From assembly GCA_022749755.1 (NCBI GenBank), contig CM040453.1, positions 13,711,368 to 13,775,367 of the forward strand: a stretch of 64,000 nucleotides of DNA, in the 5' to 3' direction. Shown piece by piece: positions 37,567 through 48,544 of the stretch (the stretch's first letter is position 1; every line of letters starts with the position of its first letter). The notes below the pieces were generated by a model. That model was not told the DNA's origin. It made no database searches and saw only the letters and a program-made list of their open reading frames with translations. This stretch comes from Azadirachta indica. Lineage: Eukaryota; Streptophyta; Magnoliopsida; Sapindales; Meliaceae. Made by a program: the position numbers and the translations under genes.

Positions 37567-40500
37567 ATGGCCAACGAGTCTGATTCCTCGTCAATGGTTC
37601 GTCTTAACATCGGTCGGTAACTTCCTCTCATTCTATCTACAGAATCTCAAAATGCCTTCACAAATACGGCATTACAATGCCAATGTGTGGACAGTTTTTC
37701 CTTTTCGCGATTTACCTATTAGCTACTGATCATAGTAAGATTACATAGAATTCATCGGGTGTTATGGGGACATGTGAAAACCTAATTTTCATTGTTCTTA
37801 TTTAGCTCGGATTTTTTCCTAATTATCTGCGATCGAATTTATTCAACTGAATTTCGTGATTTATTTGGTCTTTAGTTACTTTTTATTGCCTTCTGTTTGG
37901 TTTTCGGGAAATTATGGAAGATAGTTGTTTTTAAATTCCCGTGTTCTCTCGTTCTATGCAGTTTTTGGCTTCTGTACATGTGTAAGATTTCCTCTACTAA
38001 GCCAGTTTGTTATGTAATGCTGAAATTAGTGTAGCATTTACTTTTCAAGCTGTTGGACGAGTGTTTTCTGTTGTTTTTCTTTACATTCTCGGCTACCGAG
38101 AAGTATTTGAATTAGTGATTTTCATTAAGTCAGTTACTGTTGTTGGAATGGTAATATGACAAATTGGCTGCGATTTTGTTCTCTTAACTAAAGAAGTTCA
38201 TTTATATTTATCACATGTTAATGTACAGGGGGAAAGAAATTTTGTACGACAGTTGATACTCTGACTCAGCGTGAGCCTGACTCAATGCTTGCAGCAATGT
38301 TCAGTGGTCGACATACTGTGTACCGGGATTCTGAGAAGGTATTTAACTTCGTCTTTGGTTGCTTGCTCTCTGTATAGAGTGACATTAAATCTTTTTATGC
38401 CAATTTGGCATTGATGAATTCAAAAACTTTTATATTCCTGTTTCTGATGTTGTATACTAAGTGTTGAATGTTTCAGTTATGAGTGTTGTTCTACAATGTC
38501 ACCGAACTTATATACTGATGCTAGATATTTGAATTTTGTTCCTTATTTTTTTCATTTAAATAATATTTCTCTGTAATGATAGAATTTTCTGCTCAAAATA
38601 TAGTTGGAGACAGCCTTGAGGTTCAATATTCCTTGTTTTTCATCTCTTTGTATTATCTTCAGAAAATAGCCAATTGTATAATGAATATCTGTGTCACCAT
38701 TCTATTTTTTTCTCACATTGCTTCTTCCAAACCCCATAGGGGAAATGATTTGCCATCCATCATTTTCTTCTCTACCCATGTATCAGTGAAAAATATTTGA
38801 AGAATCTATCAGCCAACTTGTAGGTTCAAAGATAATGAGAGAAAGAAATGAGAAGAGTTTGTCATCCCTTCAAACCAAAGAACTTAAATTTTCCATAAAT
38901 TGTTAAAAGTATGATGAAAGGAATGAAATTTATTGAAGGGAAGAATCATTACCAAATTACCATTTACAATGGTCTTCCTTTTGTCTCCCTCCCATCCTAT
39001 CAATCATTTGGAAAGAATGAATTTCCCCTCTTTCCCTTCTTTCCCTTCCTTCTTACTGCTAAACATATCTAACAATTGAAAGCAATTGAAAGCAATTGAA
39101 AGCAATTGTTAGCCATAACATCACCATAATCCCATTTCCAAAAGCTTCCTTCATTTCAATTTTTTGATCTTATAAAGCACTGAATGGCCAGTATTTTATT
39201 GATGATTCTCACAGAAATCATTTAGGTGTCAACAAGTGTTTTTTAAATCAAGGAAAACATCTAACATATTTTTCTTTGATTCTTGCATGGAATAGCACTT
39301 CTGTGAAGTACATAAATCAACTCTGCTCACAGTGAATTTTTGCAGGGATATGTCTTTGTTGATAGAGACGGAAAGCATTTTCGGCATATTCTAAATTGGT
39401 TGAGAGATGGTGTTGTTCCCACATTTACAGAGTCTAAATACATAGAGCTTTTACGGGAAGCAGAATATTATCAACTGCTTGTAAGCCCTAGTTTCTTCCA
39501 GTCAACTAACATCCATTTTTTTCTTTGGGTTTGAAATGAATCATTATTATTATTTGGAAGTAGTATTGCTGAGTGCTTGCTACTTGATTATGTATGTCTC
39601 TGCTTTTGCTTTTATTGTTGAGCTTTCATGTCCTTTGGCATTATAGCGACAATGTTTTTGCTGAACTTAGTCCTGTTTTATCTCTTCGTATTTATTTTCC
39701 TTTTATTAGTATGACTTTCTTTTGCATTTTATGCTTCAGAGGTAATCCCCTTAGATCCATGTTTAGCTTTTACAAAATCACAGGCATTTCAGATTGTTTT
39801 CAAAGAATAATTCAGGTAATGGTAGTCTGAGCTGCTTTAGTGGTTTGTAAAAAAGATTACACACTTGAAACTTCATAAGTGAGTTTCCTGGTTTGAAGAT
39901 AGATATTGTAGAAGGAAAAGTTAAGGAAATACAGTACAATGTTATACATTACATGAAACATGATAGAACCCATCTGAACTTTTACAGAAATGCACAAATT
40001 GCTTTTTAAGTTGTTTGCTGGATACCTAATTGTACCCAGTCTTTAGCTCCTATCACCCTCTGTCCATACGATGATAGAAACATCAAGAACATCAACGGTA
40101 TCATTCCTTATCAAAGTAGATCTGCATTTAGAATGGACTTTTTCGAATTAGAAATTCGGTAAGGCTAGGGTTATCTGGTAAATTTGTTTCATCTACCTCC
40201 ACGCTATCAACCATCGTTTAAGGCAAGTGCTGAAATTCTTTTGGAAGCCAGATAGCGTCTATATTCTTTTGAATCATGAGTGACTATTTTGGTGCATGTT
40301 ATGCTTCAGCGCATTGGTGATAGCATATTCTATTAATCTATATTCTTTTGAATCACTGGGGGAGCTTTACAGTTCCAGGTTGTGCTTTGGCTCTGCTGTC
40401 AAGTCTCTATTTGTGAAAAATTAAGAGGATAGTTAGTTACATGTATACAAGTATAATGTGCTTGTGTAATCTTTTAGTACATCAGTCTGATAAGATCATT

Positions 40501-43500
40501 CTTCCTCTCTTTTCACTTTCATGTTTTGCTAAAGTTTGTTCATTCTTAAGTCCACTTCTTCCATAATTATTGTATGATTCCTGTTGATATTTTTGAATGT
40601 GTGATAATGGATAGTGCTTGTTTAATAATAGCATGCATCTTATGTTTAATATTTCAGGGACTAATAGAGAGAATCAATGCTGTTTTAAATAAGAAAAAGG
40701 AAGATAATGAGTCAGATACTGAACTGACGCGGATTGATATCATCAAGTGTATACAGTCGGAAAAAGTCAGATTTCGAGGAATCAATCTGTCTGGCCTTGA
40801 TCTTTCTAAGCTGGTAATATCTTCTGAACCCAGTTGCTGGAAAGATTTTCTCATAAACACTTTCAGTTTTGAGTGTACAATAATCTGGTTTTTCAAAAGA
40901 AGTCACACAATCAGTAGTCAATTCATGCATTTGCTCAGCTAGTTTTCTAATATGTGGAGAAGTTTTGTTGTTTGCCAACAGATATTTGGAATGCCATGGT
41001 TTATTCCAGTCATTTATGACTTATAGGATTTTAGAGTTTTTTTTGGCTTCTCTGATAGCTTACTGGAGAAAGATCTCTTTCTTTCTCTTCAAATCTTACT
41101 GCTGTTTAATTATATCTGTTCTTTCACAAGTAATGTGAGACTTGTTAGTGGTTGCTTAAGCCTTTCTTAAAAGGGCTAACTGAGAATTACTCTCATATGC
41201 TTAGAAACGCAAGATAAAACATTATATTTTTCTAAGATATTGCTTCCCTTAAAATATGTGCAGGATCTGTCATCTGTAGACTTCAGTTATGCGTGTCTTA
41301 AAAATGTTTTCTTCTCACGTGCAAATCTTCATAGTGCAACATTTCGGGTTGGTATAACTTTATTGATTGTATAATTTAGTACATTTTCCATGAGCTGGTG
41401 CTGATGTTGATTTGAGTTCTATAAATTCTTAAATTTGTTATCTTACCCTTATCGAGTGCAAATTTTTACGTATGAGCGTGATGAAATACAGTTGTTTCTT
41501 GTCTTCTACACTTGAAAATTTGCTCTGGATTGATTATTTATACTGAATCTATTTGTTCTCATTCACAGGATGTGGATGCGGAGGGTTCCATATTTCACAA
41601 TGCAACTTTGCGTGAGTAAGAAAGTTAAAGCGATTCTTGATTTCATCCTGACTATTTGCATATTTAAGAATTGCTTTTTAAGGGTTTTATCTTGACTAGG
41701 GAAGATGTGAATTTACTGGTGCAAATCTTCGTGGAGCTTTGCTAGCTGGTGCTAGTCTTCAGAGTGCAAACCTTCAAGGCAATTTCATCCTTTGGCCTTA
41801 CAATTAATCTGTTTTATTGCTATTACTGTATGGTCCAGTATCTATTTAGCACTCTCATTTCTTCCAATATCACTGCCTTACTATTTCTCTGTTTATTCGT
41901 TTATGCTTGCCTCATTTACCTACTATTTCACTGACGAATTTGCACATTGTAATGTGTTCATATTGTTTTTCTTTTGATTATTTGATATTCACATATTATA
42001 GGAAATACTGGCAACATTGAGTGTGAAAAAGAGAAAATGGTGACCTAGAGCATTAATTTTCGGAATTTGCAACTGCAACCTTTGATAAGAGAATCAAACA
42101 GTTTTCATTTATCAATTGGAATGACAAAAATGCCCTTCTTCTTCTGATGCAAATGCTTGCTTATTCCACTTAAGTCTAGCACCACATGCTGTAAATTGGC
42201 TTTTGGAATGATTATTATCTTGATGTATTGCAGATGCCATCTTGATAGACTGTAGTTTCTGCGGAGCTGACTTGCGATCTGCACACTTACAGGTTCAGCA
42301 TCTTTACTGCTTTAGATGATCCATTTCCTTTATTTTACGGGCATTTGTTCTCCTTTATTGTCATACGGAAGAAATTTTAGTGAGTTGGAGCCTTGTGTAT
42401 CCTACTCTGTATAACTGTTTGGCATTTGTTTGAGTGAGCCAGCTTTGCTTCTGCCTTATCTGTATACCCATGCTAACACCAACCATTACCAAAATCATGG
42501 TTAATATTGTTATGTTAAAAATATCCCACTGATTTTATAGCCCTGTACTTTTGCTTTTATCCCAATTTTTTTACTCGGAAAAGTATCTTGTCAATTATGT
42601 TGCTCTTCTACCATTAAGGAATTTGCTACTTGGAGTTTTAATCTGAATAGCAATCTTTTATCCTATTCTCATTTTCAGGCTGCTGACCTTACCAATGCCA
42701 ACCTAGAGGGAGCTAATCTGGAAGGAGCCAATTTGAAGGTAAGATTGTGAAGTGTTTAAGCAATTTGTTTGCAGATCAATAATGTAAGGTACAAATAATG
42801 ATGAAAGGCACAGAGTCATAAGAATTTAATGTAGAAATAACAGCAATCTTGAATTAGTTTGTGGATTGTTCGATTTGTTAATTAGATATGCAGCCCAGGT
42901 GCCAAGTCTCTAACCAGTTTCAAGTTCAAGGATGATTAGTATTTATTATTACTTTGATTCATTAATTTGTTTTAACCTATATAAATTCCTTGAAAACTTG
43001 CATGCTTGTGCAGACCAGTTACTCTGTGTTCTTCAGTGTTCATGGTTTCAGTATGAGTTGTAAACTATGTTATCTCTTTGCTACAGTCCTTGTCTTTTAA
43101 TTATTTGTAAGATGTCTTAAGATTCTCATATTACTTGTAAGGCAACAATTCACTAATGCAGCATACTGACATTAACTAGGCCTTTATTTCTGAGTTGTTG
43201 GGCACATTCACAAAGTATCTGTTCATATCATTTGTTTACATGACTCTCCATACATTTATATGCCTGTTTCAGACTTTTTAAAGTTTTTATTCTCTCTGAG
43301 TTGATGAGGTACCATAAAACATGGTATGTAAGGTGTCATTATGTAGCCTGGCCTAGCCTTTCTTGTCTCTGATTGACTTTTTTGTAGATTTAAAAAAAAA
43401 AATTGAAGGCAGAATTATTCAAGCTGATTTTATGGAATTTTATTATTGTTTATACTGGGAAAACATTGTCACTGTATGTCTCGCGCATTCAGAGCATGCC

Positions 43501-44094
43501 TTTGTGTCTCAACAAATATGGTTCAGTTTTACTTTGTTATAATTTTGGGAGAAAGATGCGTAGGTAATTTTTATCGTTAGAACTATGTGTTTTTGAGTGT
43601 GTTCATATTTTTAGTAACACATATAGTGTCAGTGAGTTTACACAAATTTGTCATGCTATATATAAATGTTCATGATTGTTTTGGTTCCTATAATTCATGT
43701 TAGAACTAGCTTGAGTGGTCGGTAAAATTTAATAGATATTATTAGTTCCATCAGTAACTTGAAATGCTCTCAAATTTTAGTTTGTTGAAACTTACATCGA
43801 TAACTTCTTCTGCTCTAAAGATCTCAGTTTGCTGATATTTGAAACTTGAAAAATCTATGTATCAGGGTGCAAAGTTAAGTAATGCTAATTTAAGGGGTGC
43901 AAACCTTCAACGAGCTTACTTACGGCATGTCAATCTTCGAGATACGGTAAGTAAAATAGACCTTACTTTCGGAATGTGAATATACTTTACTATAACATGC
44001 ATTGAAATCTCTGTACTAAGAATATGTGAGAACTTAACAGCATTTGGAAGGTGCAAAGCTTGATGGCGCCAACCTACTTGGGGCAATCCGATGA
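37567..44094 (+). CDS. FIP2: BTB/POZ and pentapeptide-repeat protein, FIP2 type
   Basis: Homologue of Arabidopsis FH-interacting protein 2 (At5g55000), a KCTD-like protein reported to bind formin AtFH1. KCTD-type BTB domains often serve as CUL3 adaptors; that role is inferred. Exons: 37567-37612, 38229-38338, 39346-39480, 40658-40813, 41264-41347, 41569-41615, 41705-41778, 42234-42292, 42679-42738, 43866-43946, 44041-44094; 906 nt, 301 aa, phases close. A T1-type BTB domain covers about 11-105 (VRLNIGG, TLTQREPDSMLAAMF, YVFVDRDGKHFRHILNWLRDG). About 30 A(D/N)LXX pentapeptides follow from about 150 to the end, for example ANLEGANLEGANLKGAKL. Two splice sites are unusual: exon 7 ends CAAG followed by GCAATT (a GC-AG intron), and exon 1 uses GTCGGT although a stronger-looking GTAACT lies four bases downstream. 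Confidence 0.92.
39073..39112. repeat. Four-copy 10-bp tandem repeat in FIP2 intron 2
   Basis: CAATTGAAAG is repeated three times exactly from 39073 to 39102, followed by a fourth copy with two changes (CAATTGTTAG). Confidence 0.9.
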
Positions 44095-44099
44095 CATTA

Positions 44100-45400
44100 A
44101 CCTTGAAGTTGTATATATCTATCCCACTGAGGTTGGTTGTATTACCCTTCTCTATGTTTAACGTTTTGATTTTCATACCTCATATATTCTGCCAAAAATC
44201 CTCCTGTAATATGAAAATAATGTGCGAATAGTTGATATTGATGTAATTGATTTGGTTTGCTAGTTATGTGATTTGTACTTGGCTTTTAAACCCATGGATG
44301 AAATTCATTTGCTAGTATAACCAGTTGACGAGATAGATAACTTGGGGGTATGCGTTAAATTAATGTTGAAGTTAGTTCTTTTTAAGCTACCACACAAACC
44401 TCACATCACTCCCTTCTAACGGATGCACAAACTACATAAATTCTCCATCAAAGTTGGTGTGCGAGCTACTTGGTCGCTAGTTCTCTTGCGTCCAGTACTA
44501 GATCAGATGTCAAGCAAACTCTTAAGAACAGGGACAGTCGGGGAAGAAGTTCGTAGTTGGCACCGTCTGGCCAACCGAAATCCTCCCTACAATGGCCATT
44601 TGGTTACATTGTTCGTATTTGGGTACCTAAACCCTCCCCAAATGGCATTTTAGCTTAGATTGTTTGTAGTTAGGTTCTTAGGACACCCGATTGCCGATTT
44701 AAGCCCAGAGGTTGCTATTTAAGTTCTTAGTAGCACACCCATTGGATGCGGGCGTGAAAAGTTTATTTCCGGAATTAAATTTTTTTCTTAAAAATAAAGG
44801 GTGGCTCTAAATTACAGAAAGTGGTCTAAAATTATTGTTGTTTATTTTTTTAAAGGTGGAAAAAAGAAATTATTTAGTCAAATCTCTTTAAATCAAGTTT
44901 GAAAAAAATTGCTTTGGATCAAAACTCGGACGAAAGAACTTTAAAAGCGTTCTTAAATGTACCCAAAATATTGTGGTAAATTTTGCAAAACTTAAGCAAA
45001 CGTGATATTTTTTCTCCATTTGTTTTGATATTTAATGTTTAGAAAATTACTACCTCGTTTCCCTTTATTTAGGGTCCGTTTAAAATATAATTGAAAAATT
45101 ATTTTAAAAATTAAGATATAATTCAAAATTTTGAGTTGTATTTATAGTATTGTTAATATTTAAAAATTTGTTTGATACAATATTTAAAAAAATATTTTTT
45201 AATAATTTTTAAAAACTAAAAAACATGTTTGATATAATATCTTGAGAATAAAAAAAAAAAAAAATTTGTTAAGTTGAATATGTTTTTTAGAATAATGTAT
45301 ATCAAAATTACTCCTAACTAATATTTTAAATACGTTAATGAAAATGTTATATAATTTTTTTCACTTCTTAATTTTATTATAATAAAGTTATATGATGTGT

Positions 45401-45433
<33 letters not shown>

Positions 45434-46400
45434 GTATATAATAGATCAACAGTTTTAAATTTTTTTATACATATCTATCAATAAATTAAAGAATCATAAA
45501 ATATTTTGTAATATATAATAAAAACATTTCAAAGATAACTAAATAATAAATAGAAAGAGTAGAGAAAATAATTAATAATAAATTTCTTTTTTTTGTTAAA
45601 ACTAATGTAAATAAATGTTGTAAATGAATTTTTTAAAAAAAAAATAATTGGATGAAAATGAGAAATTTCACCCATTTTATCCTTATTGTTATTCAAATTC
45701 ATGATGATTTGAGAGATAGAATTTTAAAATTTTGAGAAAATATGAATATTATAAATAAAAGGTTGTATTAGAATTTGATTTGAATATTATTAATAAAAAA
45801 TATCAAAAATAGACTTTTTTTGGTATTTTGGATAAGATTAGGAGAGGACTGGCCTCTCTCATCAAAATAATTTTGTTACATACAATATCTCACGTCTGCC
45901 TTAAATTTATCTTTAAGAGGCGATTTGACTACAAAGAGTACAATGTATGTTTACATACAATTTTTACAAGCTAACTCCCCTTAATAGATAGTTGAAACAC
46001 CATATTCAACTGACTCGTGATTTCGCAGATGCCATGGGTATTCGAACTTCAGTTTACTTAAAAGAGTCGTCAAGTTCATTTGATATATCTGGGCGGCGCA
46101 GGCCCTGTTTGCTTCACGGTAATCAAATGACTTGCGTTGGCTTGGCTTTAACACGAGATTTTAGTAGGAGGTGTAGTCAACCGTGAAGCAAATTATCACA
46201 CACCTAACAACCACTTTACCTGTGATTATTCTGTAATTACATTAGTTAGTGTCTTTGGTAAATTTTGCTTTAAAAAGTTTTTGCTTTTGTCTAAATTTAA
46301 TCCTCGAATTTGGGCTCTCTTAGATAATAGACTTGCATTATTTGGTAAATGGATTGTTTTTACTTAGTGAATCGGGAAAGACCTTTGTGCATAGATTTGT
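44100..46400. other. Intergenic region after FIP2, no gene seen
   Basis: The FIP2 3' UTR probably takes the first 150 bases. At 44,400-44,760 there is a moderately GC-rich block without a coding frame that may be a degraded repeat. From 44,800 to 45,830 the DNA is extremely AT-rich, with a TA/TGTA simple repeat at about 45,400-45,440. The block 45,900-46,200 is less AT-rich, with no product recognised. Confidence 0.5.
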
Positions 46401-46405
46401 TGGGC

Positions 46406-46553
46406 ATAGGAGCTACACTTCTCCTTTGTATCCAACCAATCCAGATCTAAAAGACCAGAATGGTCGGTTTGCGTTGGACACAGGAGCTACACTTGTCCTT
46501 GGATTCACCCAATCCAGATCTTAGGAGACCAAAATGGTCGGTTTGCGTCGACC
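46406..46553. repeat. 74-bp tandem duplication carrying DRE cores
   Basis: Two diverged copies (about 46406-46479 and 46480-46553) share GGAGCTACACTT, CCAATCCAGATCT and ATGGTCGGTTTGCGT. Each holds GTCGGT, the complement of the DRE core ACCGAC, at 46463-46468 and 46537-46542. They lie about 1.7 kb upstream of the dehydrin start. Confidence 0.8.
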
Positions 46554-46892
46554 CATAAAGGAGGAGAAAACATATAAAATATGTAAATCTTCTCATTTTT
46601 TATTAGAAAACAAAACAGAGCAGAGGAAAATAATATCTTCCTTGCGGCACTGGTGATTAATTGACTTTCGTGGATATTGTTAAAGGTCATAAAAGTATTG
46701 AGGAAATTGCTTGACTGGACTTGAATGAATTTTGCTCCATCATCATTTTTCTACTCTTGTTCCTTTGCTTAGGTAATCTTTCTTATCAAGAGGCAAGTTC
46801 TAGTCGGATGGATGATCTAGCATTATTATTATTATTATTATTATCGTTATTAGTTAAATTTTAATTTCTTAAAAATCGGATGATAAAGATGA

Positions 46893-47028
46893 CTCGAATA
46901 CATATCAATTTAATCCAAATGGGATCAGGTTCTTCGTAGCCGGAAAATGTCAAAATCCAACTCGAATACATATCAATTTAATCTAAATGGGATCAGGTTC
47001 TTCGTAGCTGGAAAATGTCAAAATCCAA
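46893..47028. repeat. 68-bp near-perfect tandem duplication upstream of dehydrin
   Basis: Two adjacent copies, 46893-46960 and 46961-47028, both start CTCGAATACATATC and end GTCAAAATCCAA. I count two mismatches, both C to T, so the duplication is recent. Confidence 0.93.
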
Positions 47029-47043
47029 AACGCTGTCACCATA

Positions 47044-48159
47044 GTCGGTTGCCGATGCCATCCCCCCCATTAGATTAGAATGTTCCCCGCAACACGATAG
47101 AATTCCCATATTGTCGGCAAGCTATAGCAATCCTGCCACGCGTCACTTATCTAACGAAGAGAACAAAGTAAAAGCATCTTTTTTTTTTTTTTTTTCCTCA
47201 ACGGAATCAGTTAAAGCTACAGAATCCTACTCCCATCGTAACAAAATGACAAAGAGAGACAGTAACGTGGGTCCCTCTTTTGAATGGATATCTTTCTCCT
47301 TTAGGTGGTGGGTCCAGGAAGCAGGTACATCATCAATTGAATTGACAACACGTGTCAGAATCGCGTGAAAGTCTTCTGAATTAAGATAATGTGTGTGGTG
47401 TGTGGGTTCTAAAGGTGTCAGAGTCGAAGGATTGCCCTGACTACTTGCCATGCTTTGTGCTAAATCCACATGTCGTCATGATAAAAAATCTTTATCGTAT
47501 TCGTAATCCATCACTTTTTGAACGTCCGTAATTAATGCCCATAAAAACGAGTTTTGGACATCCAATGTTGTTCAAAATAAAAATTGAAAAATCTCTAGCT
47601 TTTGTGATCCGAAAATTAGGCTTTCCAAATTAATACAATTTATTTTTGTTTATCAATTAAATTTAAGTTGTACTTATATTCATAAGTAATAATTCATTTT
47701 AATAATTTAGAGAAGTGATTAATTAGATCTATGCATTGAACAAATTAAAATAAAAATTCCATTTTAAGTGAAATTTATATTTTTTTTATTCAATATCCAA
47801 CAACTTGAACTCATATATATAAATTTATTTATTTCATGAATATTGTTGTCATATTTGCATTTAGTCTTTGTTTTCAGATTGCAATTAATGTTACTATCCA
47901 AAGGTGTTAACCACCTCTCTGACACGTGTCGGCAAGACATGAATATCGGTATTTTTTTAATTAAATTCAAAATTGCAGTGCGGGTCCGTCTGATGCAATG
48001 CACTGTTTGTAATATCTTCCAGATTCAAAAAATCCAACGCGCCTCGTACACGTAATTGCGGTCATTAGGTAAAAGAACCAAACAGTGGATAAGCTTTCCT
48101 AATTAAAAAAAAAGAACAATTAATTATTATTCTAGTCCCTTCCTTTTTGAGCCTATAAA
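47044..48159 (+). promoter_or_regulatory. Dehydrin promoter: DRE/CRT and ABRE motifs, TATA box
   Basis: Complements of the DRE/CRT core RCCGAC occur at 47044-47049 (ACCGAC), 47113-47118 (GCCGAC) and 47928-47933 (GCCGAC). G-box/ABRE cores ACACGTGTC are at 47348-47356 and inside the perfect palindrome GACACGTGTC at 47921-47930, which overlaps the last DRE. A TATAAA box is at 48154-48159, about 80 bases before the start codon. This is the textbook arrangement for CBF/DREB and ABA control of dehydrins. Motifs are seen directly; their use is inferred. Confidence 0.7.
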
Positions 48160-48238
48160 TGGGAAACCAAGAACAGCAACTTCCCTCACACCAGGATAAG
48201 AAACTCAGTCGCTGAAAACCAGAAGAAAGCAAAAGAAA

Positions 48239-48538
48239 ATGGCGGGATTTATGCACAAGATCGAGGAAACCCTCCACATGGGAGGCCACAAGAAGGAAGA
48301 CGAGCACAAGAAGGAGGAGCACAAGGGGGAGCAGCACCACGTTGAGCACAAGGGAGAGCACCATGGTGAGCACAAGGGAGAGCACAAGGAGGGTGTGGTC
48401 GACAAGATCAAGGACAAACTCCATGGAGAAGGGCACAGCGAGGGCCATGGGGACGAGAAGAAGAAGAAGAAGGAAAAGAAGAAGAAGGAGGGCCACGAAC
48501 ATGGTCACAGCAGCAGCAGCGACAGCGACAGTGATTAG
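48239..48538 (+). CDS. KS-type dehydrin (HIRD11-like)
   Basis: Small, highly hydrophilic, intrinsically disordered stress protein of 99 aa in one frame. It starts MAGFMHKIEETLHMGG, like Arabidopsis HIRD11. It then has a His/Glu/Lys-rich stretch of HKGE-like repeats (17-50), a single K-segment at about 49-63 (HKEGVVDKIKDKLHG), a poly-Lys block (74-83), and a C-terminal S-segment SSSSDSDSD (91-99). K before S is the KS class. Family members protect enzymes and membranes in cold and drought and bind metals through His. The antisense frame of 161 codons over it is a composition artefact. The promoter carries cold- and ABA-type motifs. I see no intron. Confidence 0.95.
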   Translation: MAGFMHKIEETLHMGGHKKEDEHKKEEHKGEQHHVEHKGEHHGEHKGEHKEGVVDKIKDKLHGEGHSEGHGDEKKKKKEKKKKEGHEHGHSSSSDSDSD

Positions 48539-48544
48539 ATGACA

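Noticed and set aside
44423..44653. Frame and TGGCACCGTCTGG word suggesting a retrotransposon primer-binding region
   Set aside because: Only one short word resembles the usual gag-upstream motif; no LTR pair, gag or pol sequence could be found around it.
45060..45840. GGGTCCGTTT word like a MITE end
   Set aside because: No matching inverted end was found downstream within 1.5 kb.
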